From: CAYVSP01 sp964453655
GTDB lineage: Bacteria; Patescibacteriota; Saccharimonadia; Saccharimonadales; CAYVSP01
Direction: 5' to 3'
NCBI GenBank assembly: GCA_964453655.1
Contig: CAYVSP010000001.1
Coordinates: 1 to 64,000, forward strand
Length of the DNA: 64,000 bases
Shown: positions 24,690-33,829 of the stretch, piece after piece
How positions within the stretch are numbered: the first letter of the stretch is position 1
Layout: each line of letters opens with the position of its first letter
The notes under the pieces: model-generated
What the model was told of the DNA's origin: nothing
Seen by the model: the letters and a program-made list of their open reading frames with translations, nothing else
The model's database searches: none
Program-made: the position numbers and the translations under genes

Positions 24690-25241
24690 TTATTCGGTGT
24701 TGTCTGCTTCAGACTCGAGCTCAGCAGTTGCTTCTTCTGCCTCAGGTTTTTCGTTTGCTTCAGGTGTGTCTTTAGGAGACGCAGCCGGCTCAGTAGTTTC
24801 TGCTTCTGTCTTTTCCGCAGCTTCTGGTGGTTGAGTAGAAACTTCTTCGGTTTGTGCATCTGTCGCAGGTGCTTCCTTTGGCTTAGCTTCATCAGCTTTA
24901 ACTTCTGACTTGGGCGCCTCAGTTCCAGCGGGACGATTTTTGCGTAATTTTTCTGGATTGCGGGTTGCGCTCTCTTTTTTGGGAGCTATTTTGACCCATT
25001 TGGGTAGCTTTACGCCTTCACTTTTTAGTAACCTTGCTACCCGCTCCGACGGTTGAGCGCCGTGTTCCAGATAAAAACTAGCTTCTTCTTTCTTTAGCTG
25101 AGCTGTCTTGGTGTGTGGATTATAACTTCCGAGCAGGGCTACAACATTACCACTGCTAGGATGCCTATGGGCATCTTGAACAATTACGCGAAATTGAGCA
25201 TGTCCTTTGCGGCCGGTTCTTTGCATACGAATAGCTAACAT
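24690..25241 (-). CDS. rpsP: 30S ribosomal protein bS16 with acidic extension
   Basis: 183 aa. Residues 1-85 are canonical S16 (MLAIRMQRTGRKGHAQFRV, LGSYNPHTK, HGAQPSERVARLLKSEG). The rest is a Lys/Pro/Ala then Glu-rich low-complexity tail; typical S16 is 80-110 aa. TACACT lies 8 nt before the ATG, with no ribosome binding site, so it is likely translated from a leaderless mRNA. Confidence 0.95.
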   Translation of the reverse strand: MLAIRMQRTGRKGHAQFRVIVQDAHRHPSSGNVVALLGSYNPHTKTAQLKKEEASFYLEHGAQPSERVARLLKSEGVKLPKWVKIAPKKESATRNPEKLRKNRPAGTEAPKSEVKADEAKPKEAPATDAQTEEVSTQPPEAAEKTEAETTEPAASPKDTPEANEKPEAEEATAELESEADNTE

Positions 25242-25324
25242 GGTGCTTTAGTGTACTTCCCTTATCTAAAAATAGTAAACCAAGTTCGCCTTATTCTACA
25301 GATTACCGCCCCTGTTGTCAAACT

Positions 25325-25816
25325 CTATTCAGTAGTTCTTGTGGCCGCTAACTTCATTCGCCTAAATATGGCTACCGTAAAGTTCATATCTTGTTGTGTA
25401 CCAGAAACAGATAAACTATTGTGGCGTAGCGTAAAGTTTATTCCGGTTGTAATTGTAATGTCAGTTCCTGGATGGACGGGAGTAGGGGCCGCACGTAGCA
25501 CTATAAAAGATTCATTGTAGTCAAGTTCACCTGTTTCTGAGTCGACACATTTTACCCCTTCAAGCCAAACAAATCCGATCATTTTCCCGCCATAAATATA
25601 CGGAAAGCGGGGTGTCTCATGTTGTACGCCACTTTTGCCAAAACCTGTTCCCCCTAAAGAAAGCTCTTCTAAAACACCTAGACCCTTATCGAGAGCATCT
25701 CGGCACTTTTGTTCGTCTAGCTCGGGATTGTTAGGCATAACCAATTGATCAATGGCTTGAGTTACTGGATCATGGCTCATGAAACCACCCTCAATCTGGC
25801 CTTTTTCTGCACTCAT
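25325..25816 (-). CDS. Hypothetical protein
   Basis: 163 aa, soluble. N-terminal helical part with NPELDEQKCRDALDKG; the C-terminal half is beta-rich. No family is recognised. A TAAACT box (25824-25829) sits exactly 7 nt before the ATG, a textbook case of the leaderless pattern here. It follows rnc by 46 nt. Confidence 0.6.
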   Translation of the reverse strand: MSAEKGQIEGGFMSHDPVTQAIDQLVMPNNPELDEQKCRDALDKGLGVLEELSLGGTGFGKSGVQHETPRFPYIYGGKMIGFVWLEGVKCVDSETGELDYNESFIVLRAAPTPVHPGTDITITTGINFTLRHNSLSVSGTQQDMNFTVAIFRRMKLAATRTTE

Positions 25817-25862
25817 GGTTTGAAGTTTACAACAGAAAGCGATTTGTGCAACCTAAAGCAAT

Positions 25863-26558
25863 TTACTGATACGTTTTGAGGGCGGCTTCGGCGGCGGCAA
25901 CTTGACCGGCTTGCTTACTTGGTCCGGTACCTTTGCCTTTGAGTTCGTTATTCACATAAACACCAACAGTAAATACCTTGTCATGGTCCGGGCCCTCTTC
26001 ACTAATAACCCGATAAACCGGCGTAAAACCGTCACCACTTTGTATCATTTCCTGTAATTGCGATTTGGGATCCTGCCAGGAGCCGGTTTTAAGGATATCC
26101 TTGAAAGTTACTACCAAACTTACTTCGATGAAACGCTTAGACACTTCATAACCTTGATCTAAATAAAGCGCACCGACTACGGCCTCGTAACAATTAGCCA
26201 GAATCTGCGCTCGAGCGCGAGGAGTGCCTCGCTTTTCACCGCGGCTAAGCCTAAGCAATGGTTCAAAGTCGTACCGATTTGCGGCTGCTCCTATACTTTC
26301 GGTACGAACCAGCGCGCTACGCCAGTTGGTTAATACCCCCTCTGGGTCATCAAAGTTATTAAAGAGATACTCTGTAACTACTAACTCAAGTACCGCATCG
26401 CCTAAAAACTCTAGCCGTTCATTGTGCTCGCGCACGGTTTTACGATGTTCATTAACGTAGCTGCGATGCGTGAAAGCCGTAACTAGTAGTTCTAAATTAT
26501 GGAAATCAACTCCCAGCTTTTCACGGGCAAATGTCTTATAAGCGCTAAAATCTTGCAT
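25863..26558 (-). CDS. rnc: Ribonuclease III
   Basis: 231 aa. RNase III domain with the signature NERLEFLGDAVLELVVTEYLF near residue 43 and the second Glu/Asp site NCYEAVVGALYLDQGY near 122. C-terminal dsRNA-binding domain (DPKSQLQEMIQ to QAGQVAAAEAALK). It cleaves double-stranded RNA in rRNA and mRNA processing. It starts 1 nt after the NUDIX gene stop, so the genes form an operon. Confidence 0.96.
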   Translation of the reverse strand: MQDFSAYKTFAREKLGVDFHNLELLVTAFTHRSYVNEHRKTVREHNERLEFLGDAVLELVVTEYLFNNFDDPEGVLTNWRSALVRTESIGAAANRYDFEPLLRLSRGEKRGTPRARAQILANCYEAVVGALYLDQGYEVSKRFIEVSLVVTFKDILKTGSWQDPKSQLQEMIQSGDGFTPVYRVISEEGPDHDKVFTVGVYVNNELKGKGTGPSKQAGQVAAAEAALKTYQ

Positions 26559-26559
26559 A

Positions 26560-27057
26560 CTACTTTGTTGAACGAATTTGCTTAAGTCCGAGTAAAATTA
26601 TCTTGCCGATATCTTCATATTCAATTTTATCCAATGCTTCGGCAGTTGAAAACCATTTAATGCCGTTCATCCAGTCCTCCGGCTTCAGAGCATCGCTATT
26701 GCCCTTGGCTTCTACCAGAAAGATTTCGGTAGTCATGAGCACCAAGCTTGTGGCCCGGCGGTAACGAAAGTTAATCTTGCCTAGCCAGCCAAGTACTTTC
26801 ATTTCTTGCAGGCCTGTTTCCTCACGAATTTCCCGTTCGGCCGTCTCGCGAGCACTTTCACCTTCCTCAATATGGCCTTTAGGAATCGTCCAACGATCTT
26901 TAGCGTCTTGAATCAGCAGTATCTGGGAATCCTTACTGTTAGGACGGCGACGGAAAACAACGCCGCCAGCAGTTGGCTCACGTACCACTTCATTAATCGT
27001 TGGTCGGCGGCGCGATACAAAGCGCTTGAACCCCTTAATTGGCTTAGGTCGTTGCAT
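26560..27057 (-). CDS. NUDIX hydrolase
   Basis: 165 aa. NUDIX box GHIEEGESARETAEREIREETGL near residues 73-95, with all the expected Glu residues. The N-terminal basic region (KGFKRFVSRRRP) is unusual. Substrate unknown; Ap4A- or RNA-cap-like substrates are common for such proteins. It sits between nusB and rnc with almost no spacing. Confidence 0.9.
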   Translation of the reverse strand: MQRPKPIKGFKRFVSRRRPTINEVVREPTAGGVVFRRRPNSKDSQILLIQDAKDRWTIPKGHIEEGESARETAEREIREETGLQEMKVLGWLGKINFRYRRATSLVLMTTEIFLVEAKGNSDALKPEDWMNGIKWFSTAEALDKIEYEDIGKIILLGLKQIRSTK

Positions 27058-27060
27058 AAC

Positions 27061-27525
27061 TTATTTCTTATCCTTCTTCTTGGTTGCAGCCGGGTTGCTC
27101 TTATCTTGTTGTTTCAAAACAGTGCCCAGAACGCCATTAACAAATTTGGAACTATTATCGCCGCCGAATGCTTTGGCGAGCTCGACCGCCTCATTGATTA
27201 CTACCTTGGGTGGTACTGCTGCTTCATAAAGCAGCTCGTAGAGTCCAATCCGCAGTATTACACGATCCATTCGTGCAATTTGTGCAATCGGCCACTGAGG
27301 AGCGGCTGGTTGTAAAATTGCATCGAGTTTGGCCTGTTGCTTGTTTACGCCGTGTACAAGGTCTTTCGTGAAGGCCACGTCATTGAGGGCTCGTTCATAG
27401 CGGTTGATATTGCGCTCCAGCGCCTCATCCAGTTTAAAGCGCTTGTCGCCACAATTTACACGGAAGTCCTGCTCATACAACGTTTGCAGGGCGACGATGC
27501 GACCAAGATGACGGTTTGCGCTCAT
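27061..27525 (-). CDS. nusB: Transcription antitermination factor NusB
   Basis: 154 aa. NusB pattern: RHLGRIVALQTLYEQDF at the start, RMDRVILRIGLYELLY, PPKVVINEAVELAKAFGGDNSSKFVNGVLG, and a basic tail. It binds boxA RNA with NusE in rRNA antitermination. It is downstream of rpmF and upstream of the NUDIX gene. Confidence 0.95.
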   Translation of the reverse strand: MSANRHLGRIVALQTLYEQDFRVNCGDKRFKLDEALERNINRYERALNDVAFTKDLVHGVNKQQAKLDAILQPAAPQWPIAQIARMDRVILRIGLYELLYEAAVPPKVVINEAVELAKAFGGDNSSKFVNGVLGTVLKQQDKSNPAATKKKDKK

Positions 27526-27545
27526 AATTGTTAAATATCCCTTTG

Positions 27546-27573
27546 GGACTGTTCAGTCCGGCAGTTGACTGCC
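27546..27573. other. Tandem perfect hairpins between rpmF and nusB
   Basis: Two adjacent 14-nt palindrome-like units, GGACTG-TT-CAGTCC and GGCAGT-TG-ACTGCC, with no gap between them. There is no T-tract. Candidate RNA-processing or protein-binding site between the two genes. Confidence 0.5.
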
Positions 27574-27576
27574 TGC

Positions 27577-27723
27577 TTATTTAGTTGTTTTTGCTGATTC
27601 CCGGCGAGTCGTAAAAACTTTAACGGGTGATTTTGCGTTTACGCGGCGCGCTAGCTCCAATACCTGATGACTGCGGCGTGCGCCAGTACGGCGATGGCTG
27701 GTGCGCTTTTTGGGTTTCCCCAT
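27577..27723 (-). CDS. rpmF: 50S ribosomal protein bL32
   Basis: 48 aa, from ATG 27723 to TAA 27577. Very basic, with PKKRTSHRRTGARRSHQVLEL characteristic of bL32. No Cys pair, so it is the zinc-free form. Strong ribosome binding site AGGAGTGG upstream. Confidence 0.9.
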   Translation of the reverse strand: MGKPKKRTSHRRTGARRSHQVLELARRVNAKSPVKVFTTRRESAKTTK

Positions 27724-27814
27724 GTGCAACCACTCCTTTCAAATTAACAGATAATACTTACCGATAGCTTAGCGGAATACACGCTAAAACTCAAGCATGT
27801 TTGCCTAACAATAC

Positions 27815-27843
27815 TTGACAAATCTAACGTATGTGTTTAAAAT
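27815..27843 (+). promoter_or_regulatory. Consensus promoter of lipoprotein gene
   Basis: TTGACA (27815-27820), 17-nt spacer, TAAAAT (27838-27843). The ATG of the lipoprotein follows after 9 nt, so the transcript is essentially leaderless. Confidence 0.85.
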
Positions 27844-27852
27844 AATCTTCCT

Positions 27853-28248
27853 ATGTTTAGCAGAGGTGCAGACCGTGAGCCTTCATATAACCCCAACAGA
27901 CGCCGGGCAGTAGCAAGTGTTTTTGCGGCTGTCTTAAGTTTAGGGACACTATTAGCTGCCTGTAGCAATGATAAACCCGACACATTCATGATAGGCGATC
28001 GCTGTTACGCTTCTGGATTTTTACCTCCTAAAGATTTTACCGGTCTAACGGCCGATCAAATACGCGTAACAGTTGATCCGCTAAGACAATGTGATGCTAA
28101 AGCATTCTTTGAAGATACAGCTGAAAAAAACGGCGGAATCATCTGGGGCAATACCGCTCAACGACCCGGCCCTCTTACCCTTGCTCTTCCCGATGTTAAT
28201 TACATCGAGGGACCAATACCAACTGGTCCAACACCTTTAAACTCCTGA
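27853..28248 (+). CDS. Putative lipoprotein
   Basis: 131 aa. Basic N-terminal region, hydrophobic segment (about 20-36) and lipobox LAAC at residues 34-37, predicting lipid attachment and extracellular location. The mature part has two Cys (RCYASG, RQCDAK) that may pair, and a Pro/Gly-rich C-terminus (GPIPTGPTPLNS). No family is recognised. Confidence 0.7.
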   Translation: MFSRGADREPSYNPNRRRAVASVFAAVLSLGTLLAACSNDKPDTFMIGDRCYASGFLPPKDFTGLTADQIRVTVDPLRQCDAKAFFEDTAEKNGGIIWGNTAQRPGPLTLALPDVNYIEGPIPTGPTPLNS

Positions 28249-28258
28249 TTAATAATCA

Positions 28259-30751
28259 TTAAACTACAAAATTAACGAGCTTATTGGGCACTAGTATTGT
28301 TTTGTGTATCTTTTGGCCTTTTAGGTAACCGGCTACTTTTTTATCAGCCCGCGCTGCTTTTACGACTTGTTCTTCTGAGCTGTCGTTTGCCACCGCTATA
28401 TTAGCCCGAACTTTGCCGTTTACCTGGACGACAATATTAACAGTGTCTGTGGAGATATAAGCAACATCCCACTTTGGCCAATGGCCAACATGAACGCTAT
28501 CCTCATGCCCTAATTGATGCCAAAGCTCCTCGGCAATAAACGGTGCAAATGGGGCAATTAACATGACTAAACTTTCTAAAGTTAACTGCCAGCTTTTATG
28601 ATCAGAAAAGCCATCGGTTTTTAGCTTGTATAGCTCATTTGTGCATTGCATGGCAGCCGCGATGGCCGTGTTGTATTTGAGCGCTTCAATATCCTTAGTA
28701 ACTTTTTTAATACATTGGTTTATAGCTCTGAGCGCTCTTTCTGGCTTTGTTGCATTGTTCGATTTACTAGCCTTAAACTCCTCAACCAGATTCCAGATAC
28801 GTGATAAAAAGCGAAATGTACCAGGTACTCCTTGTGGGTCCCAGCGCGCCCCAATTTCAAGCGGTGCAGCAAACATCAAATAGGTTCTTAGTGCATCAGC
28901 CCCGTATCCCTGATCAATAATTTCTAGTGGATCAATGCCGTTGCCTTTGGATTTTGAAAAGGCGCTGCCGTCACTTGCGCTAACCTTGCCATTAAATAAA
29001 AACTGCTTGAACGGTTCGGGGTTCTGAATTAAGCCCTTTTTATGAAAGAAACGAGTCACAAAACGAGCATAGATCATATGAGCTGTAGCGTGGTCAGCAC
29101 CATTATAAAAGTCAATCGGCATCCATTTGTTTACAACACTCGAGGCGAATGCTTTTTGATCATTTTTGGGGTCAAAATAGCGTAGCATATACCAACTACT
29201 GCAGATATAGGTATCCAGTGTATCGGTTTCGCGCTCGCCGGCCTTGCCACACTTAGGGCATGGCGCTTTTAGCCAACTACTAGCCCGGGCTAGAGCACTG
29301 CGACCATCTCCGGTTGGCGCATATTTACTGATTTCCGGTAATACCACTGGCAGATCCTTATCAGCCACTAGCACTGGACCATGATCGGGGCAATGAATAA
29401 TTGGAATTGGTGCGCCCCAATAGCGTTGACGGCTGACACTCCAGTCTCTCATACGATAGGTAGTTACTTTTTTACCCATAGCGTGTTTCTCCATGTAATC
29501 CATCATTTTTTTGGTGGCTTCATGTATATCCAGACCATTCAAAAAGTCAGAATTGGTCATCACACCTGTCTCTTCTTGAACTTGTGATTTGTCAGTAATC
29601 GGAGAATCTTCTCCATTCGGACCAACAACTACTCGGACTATTGGTAGGCCGAATTCTTCGGCAAACTCAAAGTCACGCACATCATGACCAGGCACACCCA
29701 CTACTGCGCCCGTACCAAAGCCAGATAGTACAAAATCTGCTACCCAAATGGGAAGCCTTTCGCTATTGAGTTTATTTACCACATATAAACCAGTGAATAC
29801 ACCAGTTTTCTGGCGGCCCTCTTGTTGCCGCTCAACTTCAGACTTAGTAAGAGCTTTATTAATGTAGGTACTAACTTTTTGTGAAGTATCTTCGCCATCG
29901 TCTGAAACAATTTTCTTGTCAGCAACTTGGCGAGCCAGCTCGTGTTCGGGGGACAGCACAATAAAGGTAGCTCCGAAATTGGTATCTGGCCGGGTGGTAA
30001 AACAAGTGACAGCCAGCGGTTGGCCGGCGTTATCAACATCATAGGTTATATTGATGCCATGTTTGCGACCGATCCAGTCTTTTTGAGCCAGCTTAACGCT
30101 TTCGGTCCAGTCAAGATCATCAATTGCTTCTAACAGTTCATCGGCATAATCTGTAATCTTAAAAAACCACTGCTTGACTTCTTTTTTCTCGACAAATGGA
30201 TCGTTTGGCCCATCATGCCGCCAGCATTTACCATCAATGACTTGTTCGTTCGCAAGTACCGTATTGTCAATTGAGCACCACCATTGCATTCTGGAATCCT
30301 GGTAAGCCAGCCCTGCACGATACATTTCACTAAAAATCCACTGTGTCCACTTGTAATATTCGGGTTCATGGGTAGCAATTTCTTTGCTCCAGTCATTACT
30401 CCAACCCATAGCTTTGTACTGTTTGTGATAATTCGGAATAATTGTCGTCATCGACTCTTGTGGAGATACTCCGACCTTGATAGCGTAATTTTCGGCAGGC
30501 AAGCCAAACGCATCCCATCCGACTGGATGATAGCTTTCGTGCCCCTGCTGCCGCTTAAAGCGTGCCAGTACATCACTTATGGTGTAGTTCATAGCATGTC
30601 CAATATGTATACCGGCCCCGCTAGGGTAGTTGAACATACTCATGGCAATATACTTGGGCTTTTTACTGCTCAGATCAGCTTTGTAGGTTTGCTTTTCGTC
30701 CCAGTGCTTTCGCCATTTGGGCTCGATTTCCTTAGGATTATATCGCTTCAT
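28259..30751 (-). CDS. leuS: Leucyl-tRNA synthetase
   Basis: 830 aa class I synthetase. HIGH motif in AGIHIGHAMNY near 46, the CP1 editing domain (about 225-420) with TTRPDTNFGATF, SRQRYWGAPIPI, and the KMSKS loop as FSKSKGNGIDP near 600. C-terminal anticodon and tRNA-binding domains complete. Normal length for the bacterial enzyme. It charges tRNA-Leu; three tRNA-Leu genes are in this window. Confidence 0.97.
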   Translation of the reverse strand: MKRYNPKEIEPKWRKHWDEKQTYKADLSSKKPKYIAMSMFNYPSGAGIHIGHAMNYTISDVLARFKRQQGHESYHPVGWDAFGLPAENYAIKVGVSPQESMTTIIPNYHKQYKAMGWSNDWSKEIATHEPEYYKWTQWIFSEMYRAGLAYQDSRMQWWCSIDNTVLANEQVIDGKCWRHDGPNDPFVEKKEVKQWFFKITDYADELLEAIDDLDWTESVKLAQKDWIGRKHGINITYDVDNAGQPLAVTCFTTRPDTNFGATFIVLSPEHELARQVADKKIVSDDGEDTSQKVSTYINKALTKSEVERQQEGRQKTGVFTGLYVVNKLNSERLPIWVADFVLSGFGTGAVVGVPGHDVRDFEFAEEFGLPIVRVVVGPNGEDSPITDKSQVQEETGVMTNSDFLNGLDIHEATKKMMDYMEKHAMGKKVTTYRMRDWSVSRQRYWGAPIPIIHCPDHGPVLVADKDLPVVLPEISKYAPTGDGRSALARASSWLKAPCPKCGKAGERETDTLDTYICSSWYMLRYFDPKNDQKAFASSVVNKWMPIDFYNGADHATAHMIYARFVTRFFHKKGLIQNPEPFKQFLFNGKVSASDGSAFSKSKGNGIDPLEIIDQGYGADALRTYLMFAAPLEIGARWDPQGVPGTFRFLSRIWNLVEEFKASKSNNATKPERALRAINQCIKKVTKDIEALKYNTAIAAAMQCTNELYKLKTDGFSDHKSWQLTLESLVMLIAPFAPFIAEELWHQLGHEDSVHVGHWPKWDVAYISTDTVNIVVQVNGKVRANIAVANDSSEEQVVKAARADKKVAGYLKGQKIHKTILVPNKLVNFVV

Positions 30752-30791
30752 ATGCAGCTTTCACCTTAGCATAACAGAGGTGAAGCAGCAA

Positions 30792-31592
30792 CTATTGGGC
30801 TGGGTGGCCGAAGTATTCACCTTGGGCATCAGCTGGTAACTGTAACAGCTCGCTAACTGTCACCAAATTATATTTGGCTTTTAAGTCTTGAACAATCTGA
30901 TGGGCAGCTGCAGCCGTGGTTGGCTTTGAATCATGCATGATGATAATAGCCCCCGGCCGGGCCTGCGCTTCCACCACACTAACCAAATTTGCCGGGTTGT
31001 TTTCATGCCAATCTTTAGGGTCAACGTTCCATAAAATTATAGGCATATGGATAGTATTAAGCATGGTTGGTGTTGCACTTCCATATGGCAGACGGAAAAC
31101 ACGTGGCGCTGGCACACCCGTTGAGACAATAATATCTTGAGTCTTATTGAGCTGATCCTGCATTTGTACTGGCGTCAATTTAGCAAAGTTTGGATGGCTC
31201 CAACTATGATTACCAACCTCGTTGCCTAAGGCGTGCTCCCGTTGCACAATCGATTCATGACCAGGCACGTGGTTACCAATAACAAAGAAGGTGGCTTTAG
31301 CATTTTCACTTTCTAAGGCATCTAGTATTCGCGGCGTTGTTGCTGGCTCTGGTCCATCGTCAAATGTTAGTGCCACACAGGCATCTTTATTGCAATCTAC
31401 TGGCTTGGGAGGTTGCTTAACCACCATGTTCATAGCGACCGATTCCAGCGAAGAAGCATATACTTTTGTTGAGATTTGTTGAGATTGCCCTTTTTGGGCC
31501 AATACCATAGCGACGCCCAGTGTTGCCGCAATTATAACTCCATTTACTCGTGAAGACACGAGGCGGCGCCCAAACTCTCGCACTCGTTTCAT
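30792..31592 (-). CDS. Polysaccharide deacetylase (NodB homology domain)
   Basis: 266 aa. N-terminal membrane helix (about 15-33), then the NodB domain with LTFDDGPEPATTPRIL, GNHSWSHPNFAKL (metal His pair), FRLPYGSATP, DPKDWHENNP and IIIMHDS. Probably deacetylates peptidoglycan or another surface glycan on the outer face. TACACT lies 10 nt before the ATG. It precedes leuS by 40 nt. Confidence 0.93.
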   Translation of the reverse strand: MKRVREFGRRLVSSRVNGVIIAATLGVAMVLAQKGQSQQISTKVYASSLESVAMNMVVKQPPKPVDCNKDACVALTFDDGPEPATTPRILDALESENAKATFFVIGNHVPGHESIVQREHALGNEVGNHSWSHPNFAKLTPVQMQDQLNKTQDIIVSTGVPAPRVFRLPYGSATPTMLNTIHMPIILWNVDPKDWHENNPANLVSVVEAQARPGAIIIMHDSKPTTAAAAHQIVQDLKAKYNLVTVSELLQLPADAQGEYFGHPAQ

Positions 31593-31631
31593 GGGTAGTC
31601 ACAGTGTACTCTGGCGGTGAACAATTTTCTA

Positions 31632-32657
31632 CTATAATTTGCGGGCTTTTCGGCGGGCCGTTTCAAATAAAAAGGTCAGCGGATACCGCATTTTGTCAAT
31701 AACTAAATCATGAGCTGGCAAATAAGCCACGTCCTCGCCGCCAAAACCGCGCTTAAAGACAGAGACTCCATAAAATCGATGTTTGGTTTGACCGTGCTCT
31801 GTTACACCCCAAAGGTTATAACGTATGCAACCACGGCGCCGTGCCTCGGTAATCACCTCCCACTGAATGGCATAGGCACCCGGATACTGTCGCGCCAGAT
31901 CTGTGCTTGCCCCATAGTGGTAAGCTGCTTCGGATCCATAGAAAATTATAAAAGCCATAGACAAAAGCTTGCCTTTGAAGGTAGCCCGGTACATGAGCAC
32001 TTTATCGGCAGCTGCAAAAACCCTAAACTGTTCGCTTAAAAAGCGCTTTGAAAAAGGTACAAACTTCTGACGCTGCGCTGTTTGTAGTTGCAGGTTATAA
32101 AATTCCTCAAGATATGTATCTGCTGCTGTTGCTTCAACCTCTATGCCAAGCTTAGCAGCTCGCTTTAGGTCATAGCGTGTACCTTTGCGCATGGCTCGTT
32201 TAAGTTCATCATCGCTTTTTGTCAGATCTAGTTGGCTGGTTAAATCGGCTGTCACATGCATCGGCGCTTTGCGAAATCCTAGACTTTTAAATAGAGTCTG
32301 GTTTTCTTTTGTATTTAGCAGTTGTGGCCGAATCCGCACAAATAAACAATTATGCTGTTTGGCTATTTCTCTTAGAGTTTTCAGCCAGGTTTGTACTACT
32401 TGTTTATTTGACCAATCAAGAATAGGGCCTCCCGGTGCGACCATATGTCGGCCGCGTCGGGCAGGTTCGACTACGCCAAGTAGTACCCCAACCAGCTGTT
32501 CCTCTTTATAAAAACCAATTCTAATAACCGGATGATTAAGACGATCATGGAACTCGCCCCAATACCAGGAGTGTAGAAAATTAGCTTCAGGGTGCTGGGC
32601 CAAAAAGCCTTCCCACTCCGCCTTATCTTCGATTGATTTTACTTCGACGTTTGCCAT
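31632..32657 (-). CDS. FemAB/FemX-like aminoacyltransferase
   Basis: 341 aa with two GNAT-type subdomains typical of Fem transferases: FLHSWYWGEFHDRL, GPILDW, then KGTRYDLKRAAKLGIEV and the second subdomain ending AIQWEVITEARRRGCIRYNLWGV. FemX-type enzymes add amino acids from aminoacyl-tRNA to lipid II or peptidoglycan precursors. The coding start overlaps the DegT gene by 19 nt, so the two are translationally coupled in an envelope operon. No coiled-coil arm is obvious, so it is closest to the short FemX/LPG-type members. Confidence 0.88.
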   Translation of the reverse strand: MANVEVKSIEDKAEWEGFLAQHPEANFLHSWYWGEFHDRLNHPVIRIGFYKEEQLVGVLLGVVEPARRGRHMVAPGGPILDWSNKQVVQTWLKTLREIAKQHNCLFVRIRPQLLNTKENQTLFKSLGFRKAPMHVTADLTSQLDLTKSDDELKRAMRKGTRYDLKRAAKLGIEVEATAADTYLEEFYNLQLQTAQRQKFVPFSKRFLSEQFRVFAAADKVLMYRATFKGKLLSMAFIIFYGSEAAYHYGASTDLARQYPGAYAIQWEVITEARRRGCIRYNLWGVTEHGQTKHRFYGVSVFKRGFGGEDVAYLPAHDLVIDKMRYPLTFLFETARRKARKL

Positions 32658-33829
32658 GCATTCACCAAATTTGCTATAAAAGCTGCTTGCTTTTCATTGA
32701 CGTGTATATGAGTGGGTAAATTGACTATGTGTGCAGCTAACGACTCCGCGTTTGGACATTCACCTGCTTGATAGTTGGTTTGCGCTAAATACTGGCTTGG
32801 CCCAATTGGCGCATCATACCAAGTATCCCCTATATAAATATGGAAGCTCTTGAGGTGATCAACCAAGCTTTGTCTATCCTCCACCCAAATAGGAAAACGC
32901 AAGTATAGGGTAGAATCCTGGGCAGCCGTTTTGAGCAGCAACACCTGAGGCAATGTTTTTTTATAGACTGTACTAATCACTTGACGATGCGTTTGTTCTT
33001 TAGCTTGTTTAGCCAACCGTTTTTGCAGCAGTCTAGCGGCGGTAGGATCAAGAGCACTAATACCTTTCAGGTTATCGCTCATGGGAGTTGCCAATAAATG
33101 CATTTTTTTTAGCCCAAAATGTAGGTAACGGCCAAGGCCAATCGGGTATAAGTTGCGAATTAGAAATGTCCAGAAGGGATAGAAGCGATTAATCCAGCGT
33201 TGCCATATGTTTACCGGCCTTAGTGCTTCGGTAACTATGGTTTTTTTACGCCGGTCTACCAATGCACCACCAGCTACTATATCGAGCGGCTTGTCCTGGC
33301 TAAAAGACAGCATAGTCATTGCCCCGACCGTACCGGCTTCGCGTCCGTCACTATAGTGCCCACTTTGGCTGTGGGCTAAGTCTTCAATGATAGTTATATC
33401 GTTTTGCTGACAATAGGCTTCAATTGTCATCATATCGGCCGGAACACCCAGAGTGTTTTGAACAATAATCGCTTTAATACCAGGCTGCCGTTTGTGTGCT
33501 GCCTGCAACCCAGCAACATCAAAATTGAGCTGCTTAGGGGGCACATCGATAAAAACTGGTTTAAGTCCGGCATTTTGAACCGCCTGGTATACCACGTAAC
33601 AGGTAAAGCCATTAATGCCAACGAAGGAGCCGGTCGGTAAGTCAAGATTTTTAAGAGCCAACTCTAGGGCCTGTCTTCCCTTATAGGTCAGTGTCACTTC
33701 ACCCTCGTAGCGCTTCTTAAGCGTTTGGCGAACAGCATCGGCCGCTTTTTGACTCTTACCCGTACCAAATAATTTCTGTAAAACATCGCTTAACGTGTAG
33801 TTAGATCCCAACGAATTAAATACAGCCAT
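32639..33829 (-). CDS. DegT/DnrJ/EryC1/StrS-type PLP aminotransferase
   Basis: 396 aa fold-type I PLP enzyme. Cofactor residues: EDLAHSQSG near 142 and the Schiff-base Lys in SFSQDKPLDIVAGGALV near 182. These enzymes usually transaminate nucleotide-linked sugars. The start overlaps the preceding hydrolase stop as TAATG. Within this Mur ligase/FemX operon it could modify an envelope sugar or peptide building block. A conserved C-terminal tail (NAWQTSK) overlaps femX. Confidence 0.85.
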   Translation of the reverse strand: MAVFNSLGSNYTLSDVLQKLFGTGKSQKAADAVRQTLKKRYEGEVTLTYKGRQALELALKNLDLPTGSFVGINGFTCYVVYQAVQNAGLKPVFIDVPPKQLNFDVAGLQAAHKRQPGIKAIIVQNTLGVPADMMTIEAYCQQNDITIIEDLAHSQSGHYSDGREAGTVGAMTMLSFSQDKPLDIVAGGALVDRRKKTIVTEALRPVNIWQRWINRFYPFWTFLIRNLYPIGLGRYLHFGLKKMHLLATPMSDNLKGISALDPTAARLLQKRLAKQAKEQTHRQVISTVYKKTLPQVLLLKTAAQDSTLYLRFPIWVEDRQSLVDHLKSFHIYIGDTWYDAPIGPSQYLAQTNYQAGECPNAESLAAHIVNLPTHIHVNEKQAAFIANLVNAWQTSK

